Below the pieces are notes generated by a model that saw only the letters and a program-made list of their open reading frames with translations, was not told where the DNA came from and did not search any database. Below, one piece after another: positions 27,701 to 35,013 of a DNA stretch of 64,000 bases (position 1 is its first letter; every line of letters begins with the position of its first letter). The stretch covers positions 1-64,000 of the forward strand of contig JAGCNO010000074.1 in NCBI GenBank assembly GCA_017645905.1, written 5' to 3'. This DNA comes from Prevotella sp. (GTDB lineage Bacteria; Bacteroidota; Bacteroidia; Bacteroidales; Bacteroidaceae). The position numbers and the translations under genes are program-made.

Positions 27701-28769
27701 GGAGCGAGAGAAAATCTTCGACCTCTACTACCAGATAGGAAACGAAAGCACCGCTGCCACACTGGGCACCGGACTCGGACTCTCCTACGCCAAGATGCTC
27801 GCACTATCCCACGACGGAGACCTCATCTATACCGACGCCGTCGGTGGCGGCTCCAATTTCCAGCTCTCCCTGCCCCTCAAGAAGTTAGGAGTTAAGAGTG
27901 AGGAATTAGGAGTTGCTGCGCCGGATTCACCCTCAACTCCTAACCCTCAACTCCTCACCCCTAACTCCTCACTCCTAACTCCTAACTCCCATACCACTTA
28001 CCACATCCTCCTCGTAGAAGACAACGAAGAACTGCTCCAGATGACCTCCGATGCCCTGCGCAGCCAGTTCCGCATCGTCAAGGCACGTGACGGCATGGAG
28101 GCCCTCGACCTCCTGCAATACAACGACGTCGATGTCATCGTCTCCGACGTCATGATGCCACGCATGGACGGAAACGAGCTCTGCCGCCGCCTTAAGGACG
28201 ACATCAACTACTCACACATACCCGTCATACTCCTCACGGCCAAGACCAGCGTCGATGCAAAGGTCGAGGGCATGCAGAGCGGAGCCGACATCTACATCGA
28301 GAAACCCTTCTCCATCAAGCAGTTGGAAATGCAAATCAACAATCTCCTCCGCATGCGTCAGACCTACTACGAGCGGATGCGCAACATCGTCTCACCCTCT
28401 GAAGCCTCCTCGGAACAGGGGAAGCAGGAAGCGACGGGAGCCTTCAACCAGCAGGACATGCGCTTCATGGAGCGACTGCAGAAGATGGTCGCCGACAATA
28501 TGCGCGACGAGGAATTCTCCATCGACATGCTCGCCGAGCAGATGAACATGAGCCGCAGCAGCTTCTACCGCAAGATCAAGGCGCTCACCGACATGACACC
28601 CGTCGATTATCTTAAGATGCGGCGCATAGAACAAGCAGCCCTGCTCTTGAAGCAGGGCTACCGTATCAACGAGGTTGCGGAGCGAGTCGGATTCACCAGC
28701 AGCAGCTATTTCGCCAAGTGCTTCAAGGCACGGTTCGGCGTGCTGCCCAAGGACTTCGTCGCAAAATGA
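24735..28769 (+). CDS. Hybrid two-component system sensor/regulator (HTCS)
   Basis: 1344-residue one-protein signal transduction system. A signal sequence is followed by a periplasmic two-component propeller ('GLRDRYGFMWLGTSNGLNCFDG'-like repeats, shortened here), a Y_Y_Y domain (~680-755), one membrane segment (~766-783), a HisKA domain with phospho-acceptor His823 in 'IVHEIRTPL', an HATPase domain ('DDGPGVP', 'GTGLGLSYA'), a receiver domain with phospho-Asp near 1138 ('VSDVMMPRMDG') and a C-terminal AraC-type HTH (~1245-1344). It would sense an oligosaccharide and activate glycan genes, perhaps the divergent GH43 gene. Repeat-coded insertions interrupt it in five places: ~373-385, ~579-592, ~655-676, ~840-865 (between the two HisKA helices) and ~1050-1086 (between HATPase and receiver). 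Confidence 0.93.
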   Translation: MKRTLLIYTLFLYVASLSASLPVVFSNYMAADGLSDNNVLCGLRDRYGFMWLGTSNGLNCFDGLQNTIYRNMTKGGIQSNTITALHEHGNDIWFGGAFGLYVYNRQSKSFTSFNKRTKYGVNISATVQDIVGSQDGRIWIGTLGQGLFIYDPDTDELVQDSRHGSFISDILAENDSPVFVATLHGKIMQYGQNGTFLKELNIPNYHSDKNVISLEHIGFRLYIGCEAGLYTIQRGDAEVVPVPNAHVSIHSLLRRGERLLMGTDQGIYLYDPTTQKLSRFDNPDDKSGGLTDQHVNALTWDSDSTLWVMTQKGGVCYLPQYNNDVQQATFSISSKAHGIMINTVCEMPDGRIWVGHEHGLGIYNPQTQLIEPATLNSQHSTLNTEVCVLLADGNDLWIGTRRQGIIVLNTVSGQQRHFEYSADKSYTVPSNEITALLRTADSTIYVGTSWGLCRYERSTENFLWYFEIGSATRITSLTEDKDGAVWAATSSNGLFKQWEHGATFRNFTLPNNSISTVFCDSNGQVWVAYNGTGMARYVPETESFEPFGTDIPEIQDQQIHFIVEDHQHNLWMGIETGLLCVQHPTPNTQHPSVFSVPSVSFRQLKPRNSACIAKSGEFFAGKSNQLLHFYPERIRIKHKQAPVYITSITLPFSSSVGGDLSVGGDLQSVGGDLQSPSSVSLHYSDNSFTLHFSQPMFNNSGSYRRLEYRMEGIDASWAKGTKNAEATYVNVPPGDYVFLLREAGNNDESTYARLNITVLPPWYRTNVAYVIYFLLLAAAVVWFQRRYSNKLKRRYARRLESYQAEQEKANFESKIRFFINIVHEIRTPLTLISLPLEALSEELGVAAQDSPSTPNSSLLTLNSSKNHIAAMRRNINYLLGITNQLLDFQKAEHGKIQLSLTSCDVSQLLDNVYQQFTDAMELQGKHIQLQLPSEPVVATIDADKVQKVMMNIIGNATKYARNEIIVRLETTEAELRISVIDDGPGVPLKEREKIFDLYYQIGNESTAATLGTGLGLSYAKMLALSHDGDLIYTDAVGGGSNFQLSLPLKKLGVKSEELGVAAPDSPSTPNPQLLTPNSSLLTPNSHTTYHILLVEDNEELLQMTSDALRSQFRIVKARDGMEALDLLQYNDVDVIVSDVMMPRMDGNELCRRLKDDINYSHIPVILLTAKTSVDAKVEGMQSGADIYIEKPFSIKQLEMQINNLLRMRQTYYERMRNIVSPSEASSEQGKQEATGAFNQQDMRFMERLQKMVADNMRDEEFSIDMLAEQMNMSRSSFYRKIKALTDMTPVDYLKMRRIEQAALLLKQGYRINEVAERVGFTSSSYFAKCFKARFGVLPKDFVAK
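25853..25888. repeat. Heptamer run in HTCS propeller
   Basis: Copies of AACTCTC/AACACTC code for an Asn/Ser/Thr/His-rich loop at about residues 373-385 of the sensor. A similar CCAACAC run is at 26477-26505. Confidence 0.65.
26699..26762. repeat. In-frame GDLQS palindromic repeat, three units (HTCS)
   Basis: Three units read SVGGDL, SVGGDLQ, SVGGDLQSP on the plus strand. The last holds the perfect palindrome GGGGATTTGCAATCCCC. It lies between the propeller and the Y_Y_Y domain. Confidence 0.85.
27254..27320. repeat. Inverted heptamer element inside the HisKA domain
   Basis: GAGTTAGGAGTTG is followed by an inner GC-rich stretch and CAACTCCTAACTC, then more AACTCCT-type units. It codes for 'SEELGVAAQDSPSTPNSS'-like sequence between the two dimerisation helices of the histidine kinase. 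Confidence 0.75.
27883..27992. repeat. Inverted heptamer element between HATPase and receiver
   Basis: A second, longer copy of the same inverted element with the same core translation (SEELGVAAPDSPSTPN) followed by more Leu/Thr/Pro/Asn/Ser repeats. Confidence 0.75.
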
Positions 28770-28779
28770 CGGTCGAAGG

Positions 28780-31752
28780 CTATCTGATTACCTTCTTGCC
28801 ACCAACGACATAGATGCCGGGACGGCTGATGCTTTTCACGCTGCGGCCTTGAAGGTCATATTGGCCATTGGCCTTTAACCTTTGACCATTGGCCTTTGAC
28901 CCAAAATCGTATATTCCCGTAGTTATGTTCACCACCTCAAGCGTCCAAAAGGAGCGGTGGTTGGTGCCGTTGACGGCTGCATAGGTCTGCGCCCAGCAGT
29001 CGGCCTGGTTGCTTTCGCCCTTCAGGTTCAGGCCGATGGTGCCTGACGTGAAGTCATAGGGAGCATTGCCCGTGTAGGAAAAGCCATACCGGCCACCCTC
29101 TGCCGACGGGGCCACGACGTAGTATTCGGCCCCCTCCTCGCCAAGGAGCACCGGGCGCTCCGTCTGCGGTGCATAGCCCTGAATGAAGCGTCCCGACGCA
29201 GCGTTGCTCACGTAGTAGCAGTTCTTGTTGTCAGTCTTCTCGAAAGTCCAGTACGAGTTACCATCGGCCTCACCGCCACAGCGAATGTAGCTGTCGGCAT
29301 TGCCTGTGTCCTGCATATAGGCAGGCGTGCCGCTGAAATTACGGACGGTGTAGGTCTTTCCGTCAAGGGGCCAGTCTTCGTCTTCGCCCGGCGTCTCACC
29401 GCCGTTGAAGGCAGTAAGGTCGAGCGTGTTGTTCATCACCTGGCGAATCTCATCGGCAGAGAGCAGTCCCTTGAAGAAGTAGAGTTCGTCGAGCTTTCCG
29501 ACGAAGTAGTCCTTGTTGGCCTTATGACCGCCTATACGGAATCCTCCGGTACAGCTCTCGAAGGCGGGAGCCGAGACGGTGCAGTCGCGCACACCATTAA
29601 TATAATAGGTGATGCTGAGGTCCACGGGGTTGCACACCACAGCCACATGCTGCCACTGTCCGGGTACGAGCGAGCCGTAGGAAGCATGGTTCTGCTGCGC
29701 ACCGAGGAAGTTGTTGTAGAAAAAGCGGGCATCGCCGCCACTGGTGGGAGTCTCGGCACGACCGTAGAGGTAGATGCGTCCCGTGCCGGCATTGTCCTTC
29801 TGTGCCAGTATCACCTGGTCGCGAAAGTAGTAGCCGTCCTGCTGGGCATTGCTGGAGTTGGGGGCAGTGGCCGTCTCGTTGTAGACCCAGGCACAGAAAG
29901 TGGTCTGGGTGGTCTTGGTGTCGAGGATGCCGGTGGTGTTGAGGTCGAGATACTGTGCATTGCCGTCGAGGGAGAGGGCTTTGCCGTAAACGCCCTCGCC
30001 GTAGCTGAAGCCACCGGCAGAGGGGGTCAGGATGTACTTGTTCTCCGAGGCGTCGTTAAGGTTATCATCGCAGTCATAGTGGAAGATGAGTTCCTTCGGC
30101 GTGTCCTCGATATCGGCTGCTACGCTCAGTCCGACACTCTTGGCCCAGTTGTTCCAGAGGGTCTTCAGCTCACGCACCTTGTCGGGATACTCTGCGGCCA
30201 CATTGTTGGTCTCCGAGTAGTCGGTCTTCAGGTTGAAGAGCTGCCATCCGGCACCGCTGAGAGCCGTGAGGCGCCAGTCGCCCTTCCGCACGGCACGGCC
30301 TCCCTCATGCTCCCAATACATGATGCGCTCGTCGTCCCAGCTGTCCTTCTCCTGAAGCAGGGGCACAAAGCTGCGTGCCTCGTCGCAGAGGGGCTTGATG
30401 GTGTAGCCGTTATAAGAAGTGGGATAAGTGGCACCGGCAAGTTCCATACAGGTGGGCATGACGTCGAGGAAGCTGCATGGCTCCGACATGATGGTTCCCT
30501 CCTTGTCGCTGGCCATTCCTGCAGGCCAGTGTACGATAGTGGGAGCTGCCGTTCCGCCGTGGAACTGCGTGGTCTTCCAGTAGCGGAAGGGAGCGTTGAC
30601 GGCTCCTGCCCATCCGTTGTGCAGGTAGTTGTAGGTGAGCTGGTCGCCAGGAGTGGGCGAGTTGTGGACCACGCTCTGGCCTGAGCGGGTGCGGTCGTGG
30701 CGGTCGAAGTCGCCGATGTTGTAGTTCTCGCTGGAAGCGCCATTATCCGAGGTGAAGATGATGATGGTATTGTCGAAGATGCCGCGGCGTTTCAGCTCGT
30801 CTATGATGCGCCCGATGTTCTGGTCCACACAGTCCACCATTGCTGCGTGCACCTCCATGTTGGCCGACTGGAAGGCCTTGTTGGTCTCGTTTTCCCACGT
30901 ACGGCCCGATGCGTTGGCGGCTACGGGTGTCTCATCAGGGTCAACGATGCCCAACTCCACCATCTTCTGATAGCGGCGCTCACGCAGGACGTCCCAGCCG
31001 TCGTCATACACGCCCTTGTACTTGGCTATGTCCTGAGGCTTTGCCTGTACGGGCCAGTGGGGCTCCTGGAAAGCCACATACATGAAGAAGGGCCTGCCGT
31101 CGGCCGTCATCTCGTCCATCATGTCGATGGCCTTGTCTGCCACAAAGTCGGCATAGTAGAAGTCGCTGGGGATGCTCTCGGTGAAGATGGGCTCCTCGTT
31201 GTGTACGAGCGAGAAGGGGTCGAAGTGGTCGGTGACGCCCCAGATGGTGCCCCAGTGCTGGTCGAACCCTCGGTTACAGGGATAGGTGTCGATGGGTGCG
31301 AACGGCCGGTTGTCGAACGTGTTCTGGTGCGACAGCCATGCCATCTGGTCGGCATTGTTGCCGATGCCCTGCGTCAGCGAGAGGTGCCACTTGCCGCTCA
31401 TGCCGGTGTGGTAGCCTGCCTGGCGCAGCACTTCGGGGATGGTGACGCAGTCCTTGGTCAGGCTCTGTCCCATGCCGGTGATGCCCACGGTCTGTGCATA
31501 GCGGCCGGTGAGGAGCTGTGCCCGCGAGGGACAGCTGCGGCCGGAGTTGAAGAACTGTGTGAAGCGGACGCCGTTCTCAGCCAGTCCGTTGAGGTTGGGC
31601 GAGTGCACTTCGCCTCCGAAACACTCCAGGTCGGAGTAGCCCATGTCATCGACAACGATGAGCATGATGTTCGGACGGTCACCTTGCTGCTGCGCATCAG
31701 CAATACCGGGAAGCAGGGCGGTCATGGGTAGTAGGAATTGTCCAGCTTTCAT
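28780..31752 (-). CDS. Secreted sulfatase (serine-type) with LamG-like and trefoil-like C-terminal domains
   Basis: 990-residue exported sulfatase. The start is set at the ATG at 31752 because a promoter box lies inside the longer reading frame upstream. Metal-site residues Asp35-Asp36 ('VVDDMGYSD') are followed by the maturation motif 'SGRSCPSRAQLLTGRY'. In the [C/S]-x-P-x-R pattern the converted residue is Ser73, so this is a serine-type enzyme needing an anaerobic maturase; one is encoded at 41322-42560. The sulfatase domain reaches about residue 540, then a LamG/concanavalin-like domain (~545-770), then a trefoil-like block (~790-940) closely matching the N-terminus of the 37308-40958 protein ('GTNHRSFW' in both), and a sorting tail 'YDLQGRSVKS...GIYVVGGKK'. 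It converges with the HTCS gene, 10 bases apart. Sulfated substrate unknown. Confidence 0.88.
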   Translation of the reverse strand: MKAGQFLLPMTALLPGIADAQQQGDRPNIMLIVVDDMGYSDLECFGGEVHSPNLNGLAENGVRFTQFFNSGRSCPSRAQLLTGRYAQTVGITGMGQSLTKDCVTIPEVLRQAGYHTGMSGKWHLSLTQGIGNNADQMAWLSHQNTFDNRPFAPIDTYPCNRGFDQHWGTIWGVTDHFDPFSLVHNEEPIFTESIPSDFYYADFVADKAIDMMDEMTADGRPFFMYVAFQEPHWPVQAKPQDIAKYKGVYDDGWDVLRERRYQKMVELGIVDPDETPVAANASGRTWENETNKAFQSANMEVHAAMVDCVDQNIGRIIDELKRRGIFDNTIIIFTSDNGASSENYNIGDFDRHDRTRSGQSVVHNSPTPGDQLTYNYLHNGWAGAVNAPFRYWKTTQFHGGTAAPTIVHWPAGMASDKEGTIMSEPCSFLDVMPTCMELAGATYPTSYNGYTIKPLCDEARSFVPLLQEKDSWDDERIMYWEHEGGRAVRKGDWRLTALSGAGWQLFNLKTDYSETNNVAAEYPDKVRELKTLWNNWAKSVGLSVAADIEDTPKELIFHYDCDDNLNDASENKYILTPSAGGFSYGEGVYGKALSLDGNAQYLDLNTTGILDTKTTQTTFCAWVYNETATAPNSSNAQQDGYYFRDQVILAQKDNAGTGRIYLYGRAETPTSGGDARFFYNNFLGAQQNHASYGSLVPGQWQHVAVVCNPVDLSITYYINGVRDCTVSAPAFESCTGGFRIGGHKANKDYFVGKLDELYFFKGLLSADEIRQVMNNTLDLTAFNGGETPGEDEDWPLDGKTYTVRNFSGTPAYMQDTGNADSYIRCGGEADGNSYWTFEKTDNKNCYYVSNAASGRFIQGYAPQTERPVLLGEEGAEYYVVAPSAEGGRYGFSYTGNAPYDFTSGTIGLNLKGESNQADCWAQTYAAVNGTNHRSFWTLEVVNITTGIYDFGSKANGQRLKANGQYDLQGRSVKSISRPGIYVVGGKKVIR
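28858..28902. repeat. Heptamer-like run in the sulfatase tail linker
   Basis: Imperfect copies of a TTGGCCTTTGACC-like unit code on the minus strand for 'KANGQRLKANGQ', directly before the 'YDLQGR' tail. Confidence 0.6.
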
Positions 31753-31797
31753 AATTGGGTGTTTTAATGAGAAAAAAAGTAATTGCTGTTTAGGCTG

Positions 31798-31805
31798 CAA
31801 AGTTA
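31798..31805 (-). promoter_or_regulatory. -7 box for the sulfatase gene
   Basis: TAACTTTG on the minus strand, 46 bases before the chosen ATG. No TTTG stands at the exact -33 spacing. Confidence 0.5.
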
Positions 31806-31961
31806 TAGACAAGCGCGTAAACAACAGGAAAAAAACAGGTCAAAATATAGCCCGATTCAACCGAAAGGGCTTGCCAGAGTTTGCGCTCGGCAAGACCCGT
31901 AGGGGTGACGTGCATGGCACAGCGAAGAAAGTTGCGATTAAGCGAGAGGAAAGGAAGATAA

Positions 31962-32083
31962 TTTCTTTCCCGAGCGTGGCACAACTTGGCCGTGTAGCGG
32001 GAAAGAACGGCTTTTTCGACCAGAAAGAACGGTTTATTCGACCAGAAAGAACGGCTTATTCGACCAGAAAGAACGGCTTATTC
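31962..32083. repeat. 22-bp intergenic repeat array, locus 4, with lead-in
   Basis: Four 22-bp units (core GAAAGAACGGCTTATTC, linker GACCA) at 32001-32083. They follow a 39-base lead-in (31962-32000) nearly the same as that at 20064-20101. Confidence 0.8.
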
Positions 32084-32181
32084 TCAGTAGGGTCAACCCT
32101 TATAACGGAATAACAGAATAGTTTGACCTGTTTTTGTTTTTCTTCGAACTATTATTCTTGTTTCGTTACTGGGATAAGTCG

Positions 32182-32189
32182 TACCTTTG
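32182..32189 (+). promoter_or_regulatory. Promoter -7 box for the PI-PLC-like gene
   Basis: TACCTTTG, 36 bases before the start codon. TTGTT lies 19 bases upstream as a near-consensus -33 box. Confidence 0.65.
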
Positions 32190-32225
32190 CAGCCGTAGAT
32201 TTAACTGAAAACCAACGGTAATAAA

Positions 32226-34844
32226 ATGAAGAGACAATTCTTTGCGTTACTGGGTGTAGCGCTTTTGGCCTTTTCGTTGACTGGCCTAGCTCAGTCTTCG
32301 TCAATGGCAAACTGGATTACCAGTCTTAACCTTAATGACAACCTGTACATCAGCCAGCTCTCACTGCCTGGGGCTCATGATGCGGCGACGGAAACATTAT
32401 CGATAGGTAAATGTCAGGACAAAGACCTTGCCGGACTATGGGATGCTGGTGTCCGCGTCTTCGACCTCCGTCCCACAGACGGCAACGGGTGCCCCATTTA
32501 TCATGGGGTATTAAGTACTGGCATTAACTTGACCCAGGCCCTCACGACCATCACGGGACGGCTACAGAGCAATCCCCAGGAGTTTGCCATTGTCCTGATG
32601 CGCAATGAGAATGACAATGGCATTACCGACAATTGGAAAAGCCGTGTCACATCTATCATGAGCAGCTTTTCCTCCTACGTCATCCCGTTCAATAATAATC
32701 TGCGCCTGGGTGATGTCCGTGGAAAGGTGATTGTCCTCAGCCGTGACTATTTTGCCGACGGGTATACCATCGCCGGATGGGGGGACAAGACTACTCGCGA
32801 TGTGGTTTGGGCAAACGACAATGACGCTTTCCGCTTTGTTGTACAGGACTACTATCAAGTCGGTAGTAATGCTACGACAAAAGAAAATGCCATCAAGAGC
32901 CTGCTGGATGAGGCCCGTAGCCAGACCAGTCCGAACTTCATGTTCATCAACCATACGTCGGGCTACTCTGGTTCATTGGGAATCAACAGCAATATCAACT
33001 CCAACGCCAATTCCTCCAACAAGTGTGCCCTCGACTATATCAACGCCCATCCCGGCCGCACGGGCATCATCATGATGGACTATGCCGGTTCCAGCAGTTA
33101 CTACGGTGCCGACCTCTGCGATGCCATCATCGCGCAGAACAGCGCTTTGACAGGGCTCAACCTCCCTACCCTCCCCGACAATACCGACTACTACCTGCAG
33201 AATGTTGAGACCGGGCTCTGGCTACAGGGCAATACGGCGAAGACCACAACTAACCGAGACGGCTGGAACACCGCCGCCAACATGGGCACTTACGGCCGGC
33301 CTTTCCGCATCCAGAACTATGCTGCCGATGGCTATAAGCTCAACACTCAGTCGGGCCCTAACGCCCTCGGCTGCAATTACGGCAATGCCAGCCTGCTCTA
33401 TCTGGACGGCAGCATTGGCCCTACGAAATGGAAGTTCACCGGTACTCGTGAGGCTACACACATCACCATCAACTGGGACCGCTGGCTCAGCGTGGACAAC
33501 AACAATCGGCTCGTCAACAGCAATCCGGCATCGACCTGGCGCATCTGGACTCGCGAGGAGCGTATCGAAGCTATGGCCGAGGCCACTCCCGAGAATCCGC
33601 AGGATGTCAGCTGGCTGATGGTCAACCCCGAACTGATGAACAACGACAACAAGACTCCTCAGTGGACCATCAGTCGCTCCGGTGGCGACCAAGGCTGGCC
33701 TGACGGCTTCCGACCCAATCGCGTTTACGAGACCTGGAACTTTTCGGGTCTCGATTTCTACCAGACCATCGACGTGCCCAACGGACACTACCGCGTCAGG
33801 GCTCACGCCATGTACAGCCCTACGGGCATCGGCAACACTTCTCTTGCCGACTATAACAACTACGTCACTAACGGCGATGCCACCGTCTTTGCCGCACTCT
33901 ACGCCAATGATAACACCGTCAAGCTGCCCTCCATCTATTCCTTCGCCCATAATGCCCAGGTGGCCGACTACACTTGGCGCAACCTTGGCTCGGGTGTAAA
34001 CATCGTCGACGGCTGGTGGCAGATAGCCCGGGCAATGGGCGAGGACGACAAATACCTCACGGAGCCGCTCGATGTGGTGGTCAGCGACGGAAAACTGCGC
34101 ATCGGCATCAAGAGCCTCAGCGGCAACCCATCGTCTAACTGGGTAGTCATCGGCAGCTTCAGCCTGGAGTATCTTGGTGTTGACAGGATAACACTAGACG
34201 AGGAGGCAACGAGCTTTCCGGAAAGTAGCGACTATGCTATTGTGACCGTCAACCGTGCATTTAATGAAGGATGGAATGCCGTGTGCCTGCCCTTCGACGT
34301 GGAGGCAAGTCATCCGCTGCTCGCCGGTACTGAGATAGCCCAGTTTGCTGGTGATGTCAATACTAATGGCAATGTGGAAGTGCGTTTCACGACAACCGAC
34401 CATGTTGAGGCCAACACACCCTATCTGATATTCTTCCCACAGGCTGTTGCGGCCAACCAGGTCTTTGACTATGTTAACTTCAATCCTCAGGATGTGAAGG
34501 CCACAGGCACCACGTTCGACTTTATGGGAACCTACGTGAAGGCTCCCGTCGTCAGCGCCGGCGACTATGTCATCTCAGACGGTCAGCTGGCCAAGGCTTC
34601 CACAGACATCATGCTCAAGGGAACCCGCACCTACTTCAAGCTGAAGACACCCGATGCCGTCAGGAGCGTCTCGATGACCATAGACGGTGTAAACACGACG
34701 GGCATTGAGGCTACGCTAAATGATAAAGGACAAATGATAAATGAAAAATACTATGACCTGCGAGGCCGCAAAGTGTCAAAGGTCGAAGGTCTAAGGTCAA
34801 AGGGACTGTATATTCAGAATGGGAAAAAATTAATCGTACATTAA
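32226..34844 (+). CDS. Secreted phosphatidylinositol-specific phospholipase C-like protein with modular C-terminus
   Basis: 872-residue exported protein. The first ~310 residues form a PI-PLC X domain with both catalytic histidines in place: His51 in 'SLPGAHDAA' and His93 in 'PIYHGVL'. Bacterial enzymes of this family cleave phosphatidylinositol or GPI anchors. Next come the same trefoil-like block ('DYYLQNVETGLWLQG', ~320-450) and jelly-roll-like block ('NGHYRVRAHAMYSP', ~500-650) as in the proteins at 20341 and 37308, then the 'GWNAVCLPF' domain and a sorting tail 'YYDLRGRKVSK...KGLYIQNGKK'. A role in freeing GPI-linked fungal mannoproteins is attractive in this setting but only inferred. 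A 55-residue peptide gene starts one base after the stop. Confidence 0.85.
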   Translation: MKRQFFALLGVALLAFSLTGLAQSSSMANWITSLNLNDNLYISQLSLPGAHDAATETLSIGKCQDKDLAGLWDAGVRVFDLRPTDGNGCPIYHGVLSTGINLTQALTTITGRLQSNPQEFAIVLMRNENDNGITDNWKSRVTSIMSSFSSYVIPFNNNLRLGDVRGKVIVLSRDYFADGYTIAGWGDKTTRDVVWANDNDAFRFVVQDYYQVGSNATTKENAIKSLLDEARSQTSPNFMFINHTSGYSGSLGINSNINSNANSSNKCALDYINAHPGRTGIIMMDYAGSSSYYGADLCDAIIAQNSALTGLNLPTLPDNTDYYLQNVETGLWLQGNTAKTTTNRDGWNTAANMGTYGRPFRIQNYAADGYKLNTQSGPNALGCNYGNASLLYLDGSIGPTKWKFTGTREATHITINWDRWLSVDNNNRLVNSNPASTWRIWTREERIEAMAEATPENPQDVSWLMVNPELMNNDNKTPQWTISRSGGDQGWPDGFRPNRVYETWNFSGLDFYQTIDVPNGHYRVRAHAMYSPTGIGNTSLADYNNYVTNGDATVFAALYANDNTVKLPSIYSFAHNAQVADYTWRNLGSGVNIVDGWWQIARAMGEDDKYLTEPLDVVVSDGKLRIGIKSLSGNPSSNWVVIGSFSLEYLGVDRITLDEEATSFPESSDYAIVTVNRAFNEGWNAVCLPFDVEASHPLLAGTEIAQFAGDVNTNGNVEVRFTTTDHVEANTPYLIFFPQAVAANQVFDYVNFNPQDVKATGTTFDFMGTYVKAPVVSAGDYVISDGQLAKASTDIMLKGTRTYFKLKTPDAVRSVSMTIDGVNTTGIEATLNDKGQMINEKYYDLRGRKVSKVEGLRSKGLYIQNGKKLIVH

Positions 34845-34845
34845 T

Positions 34846-35013
34846 ATGAAAAGACGATATGCGTCTCCGGCAACGAAGGTAATGACTATAAAAGCCCAAG
34901 CCTCTCTGATGGAAAACTCCATTACTAGAACTACAGGCACAGAGCATGAGATAGAAATCCCAGAAAAAACCGTAGATCATGCAGATTCACGGTCAAGTAT
35001 ATGGGACGAATGA
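34846..35013 (+). CDS. Small 55-residue protein between PI-PLC-like and GH115-like genes
   Basis: A previously easy-to-miss reading frame of 55 codons starting at ATG 34846, one base after the PI-PLC-like stop. Its TGA (35011-35013) overlaps the ATG of the next gene (35010) as ATGA, which argues for real, coupled translation. The N-terminus 'MKRRYASPATKVMTIKAQ' and the end 'SRSSIWDE' parallel the 66-residue protein at 41003-41203 ('MKKTVYLAPSVTTTKVRAH...', '...VDIWTDEEDE'). The shared layout is a basic start, a Tyr-x-x-Pro motif, a Leu/Met-x-x-Ser-Ile-Thr stretch and an acidic Trp-containing end. There is no clear signal peptide. I recognise no function. Confidence 0.7.
   Translation: MKRRYASPATKVMTIKAQASLMENSITRTTGTEHEIEIPEKTVDHADSRSSIWDE

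Larger units (their letters stand above)
31753..32225. other. Divergent intergenic region between sulfatase and PI-PLC-like genes
   Basis: 473 bases without a gene that I can support. It holds promoter boxes for both directions and the 22-bp array locus 4 with its lead-in. Confidence 0.7.

Noticed and set aside
31753..31824. Longer N-terminus of the sulfatase
   Set aside because: It would place the promoter box at 31798-31805 inside the gene and bury the signal peptide; the ATG at 31752 gives a normal secretion signal.
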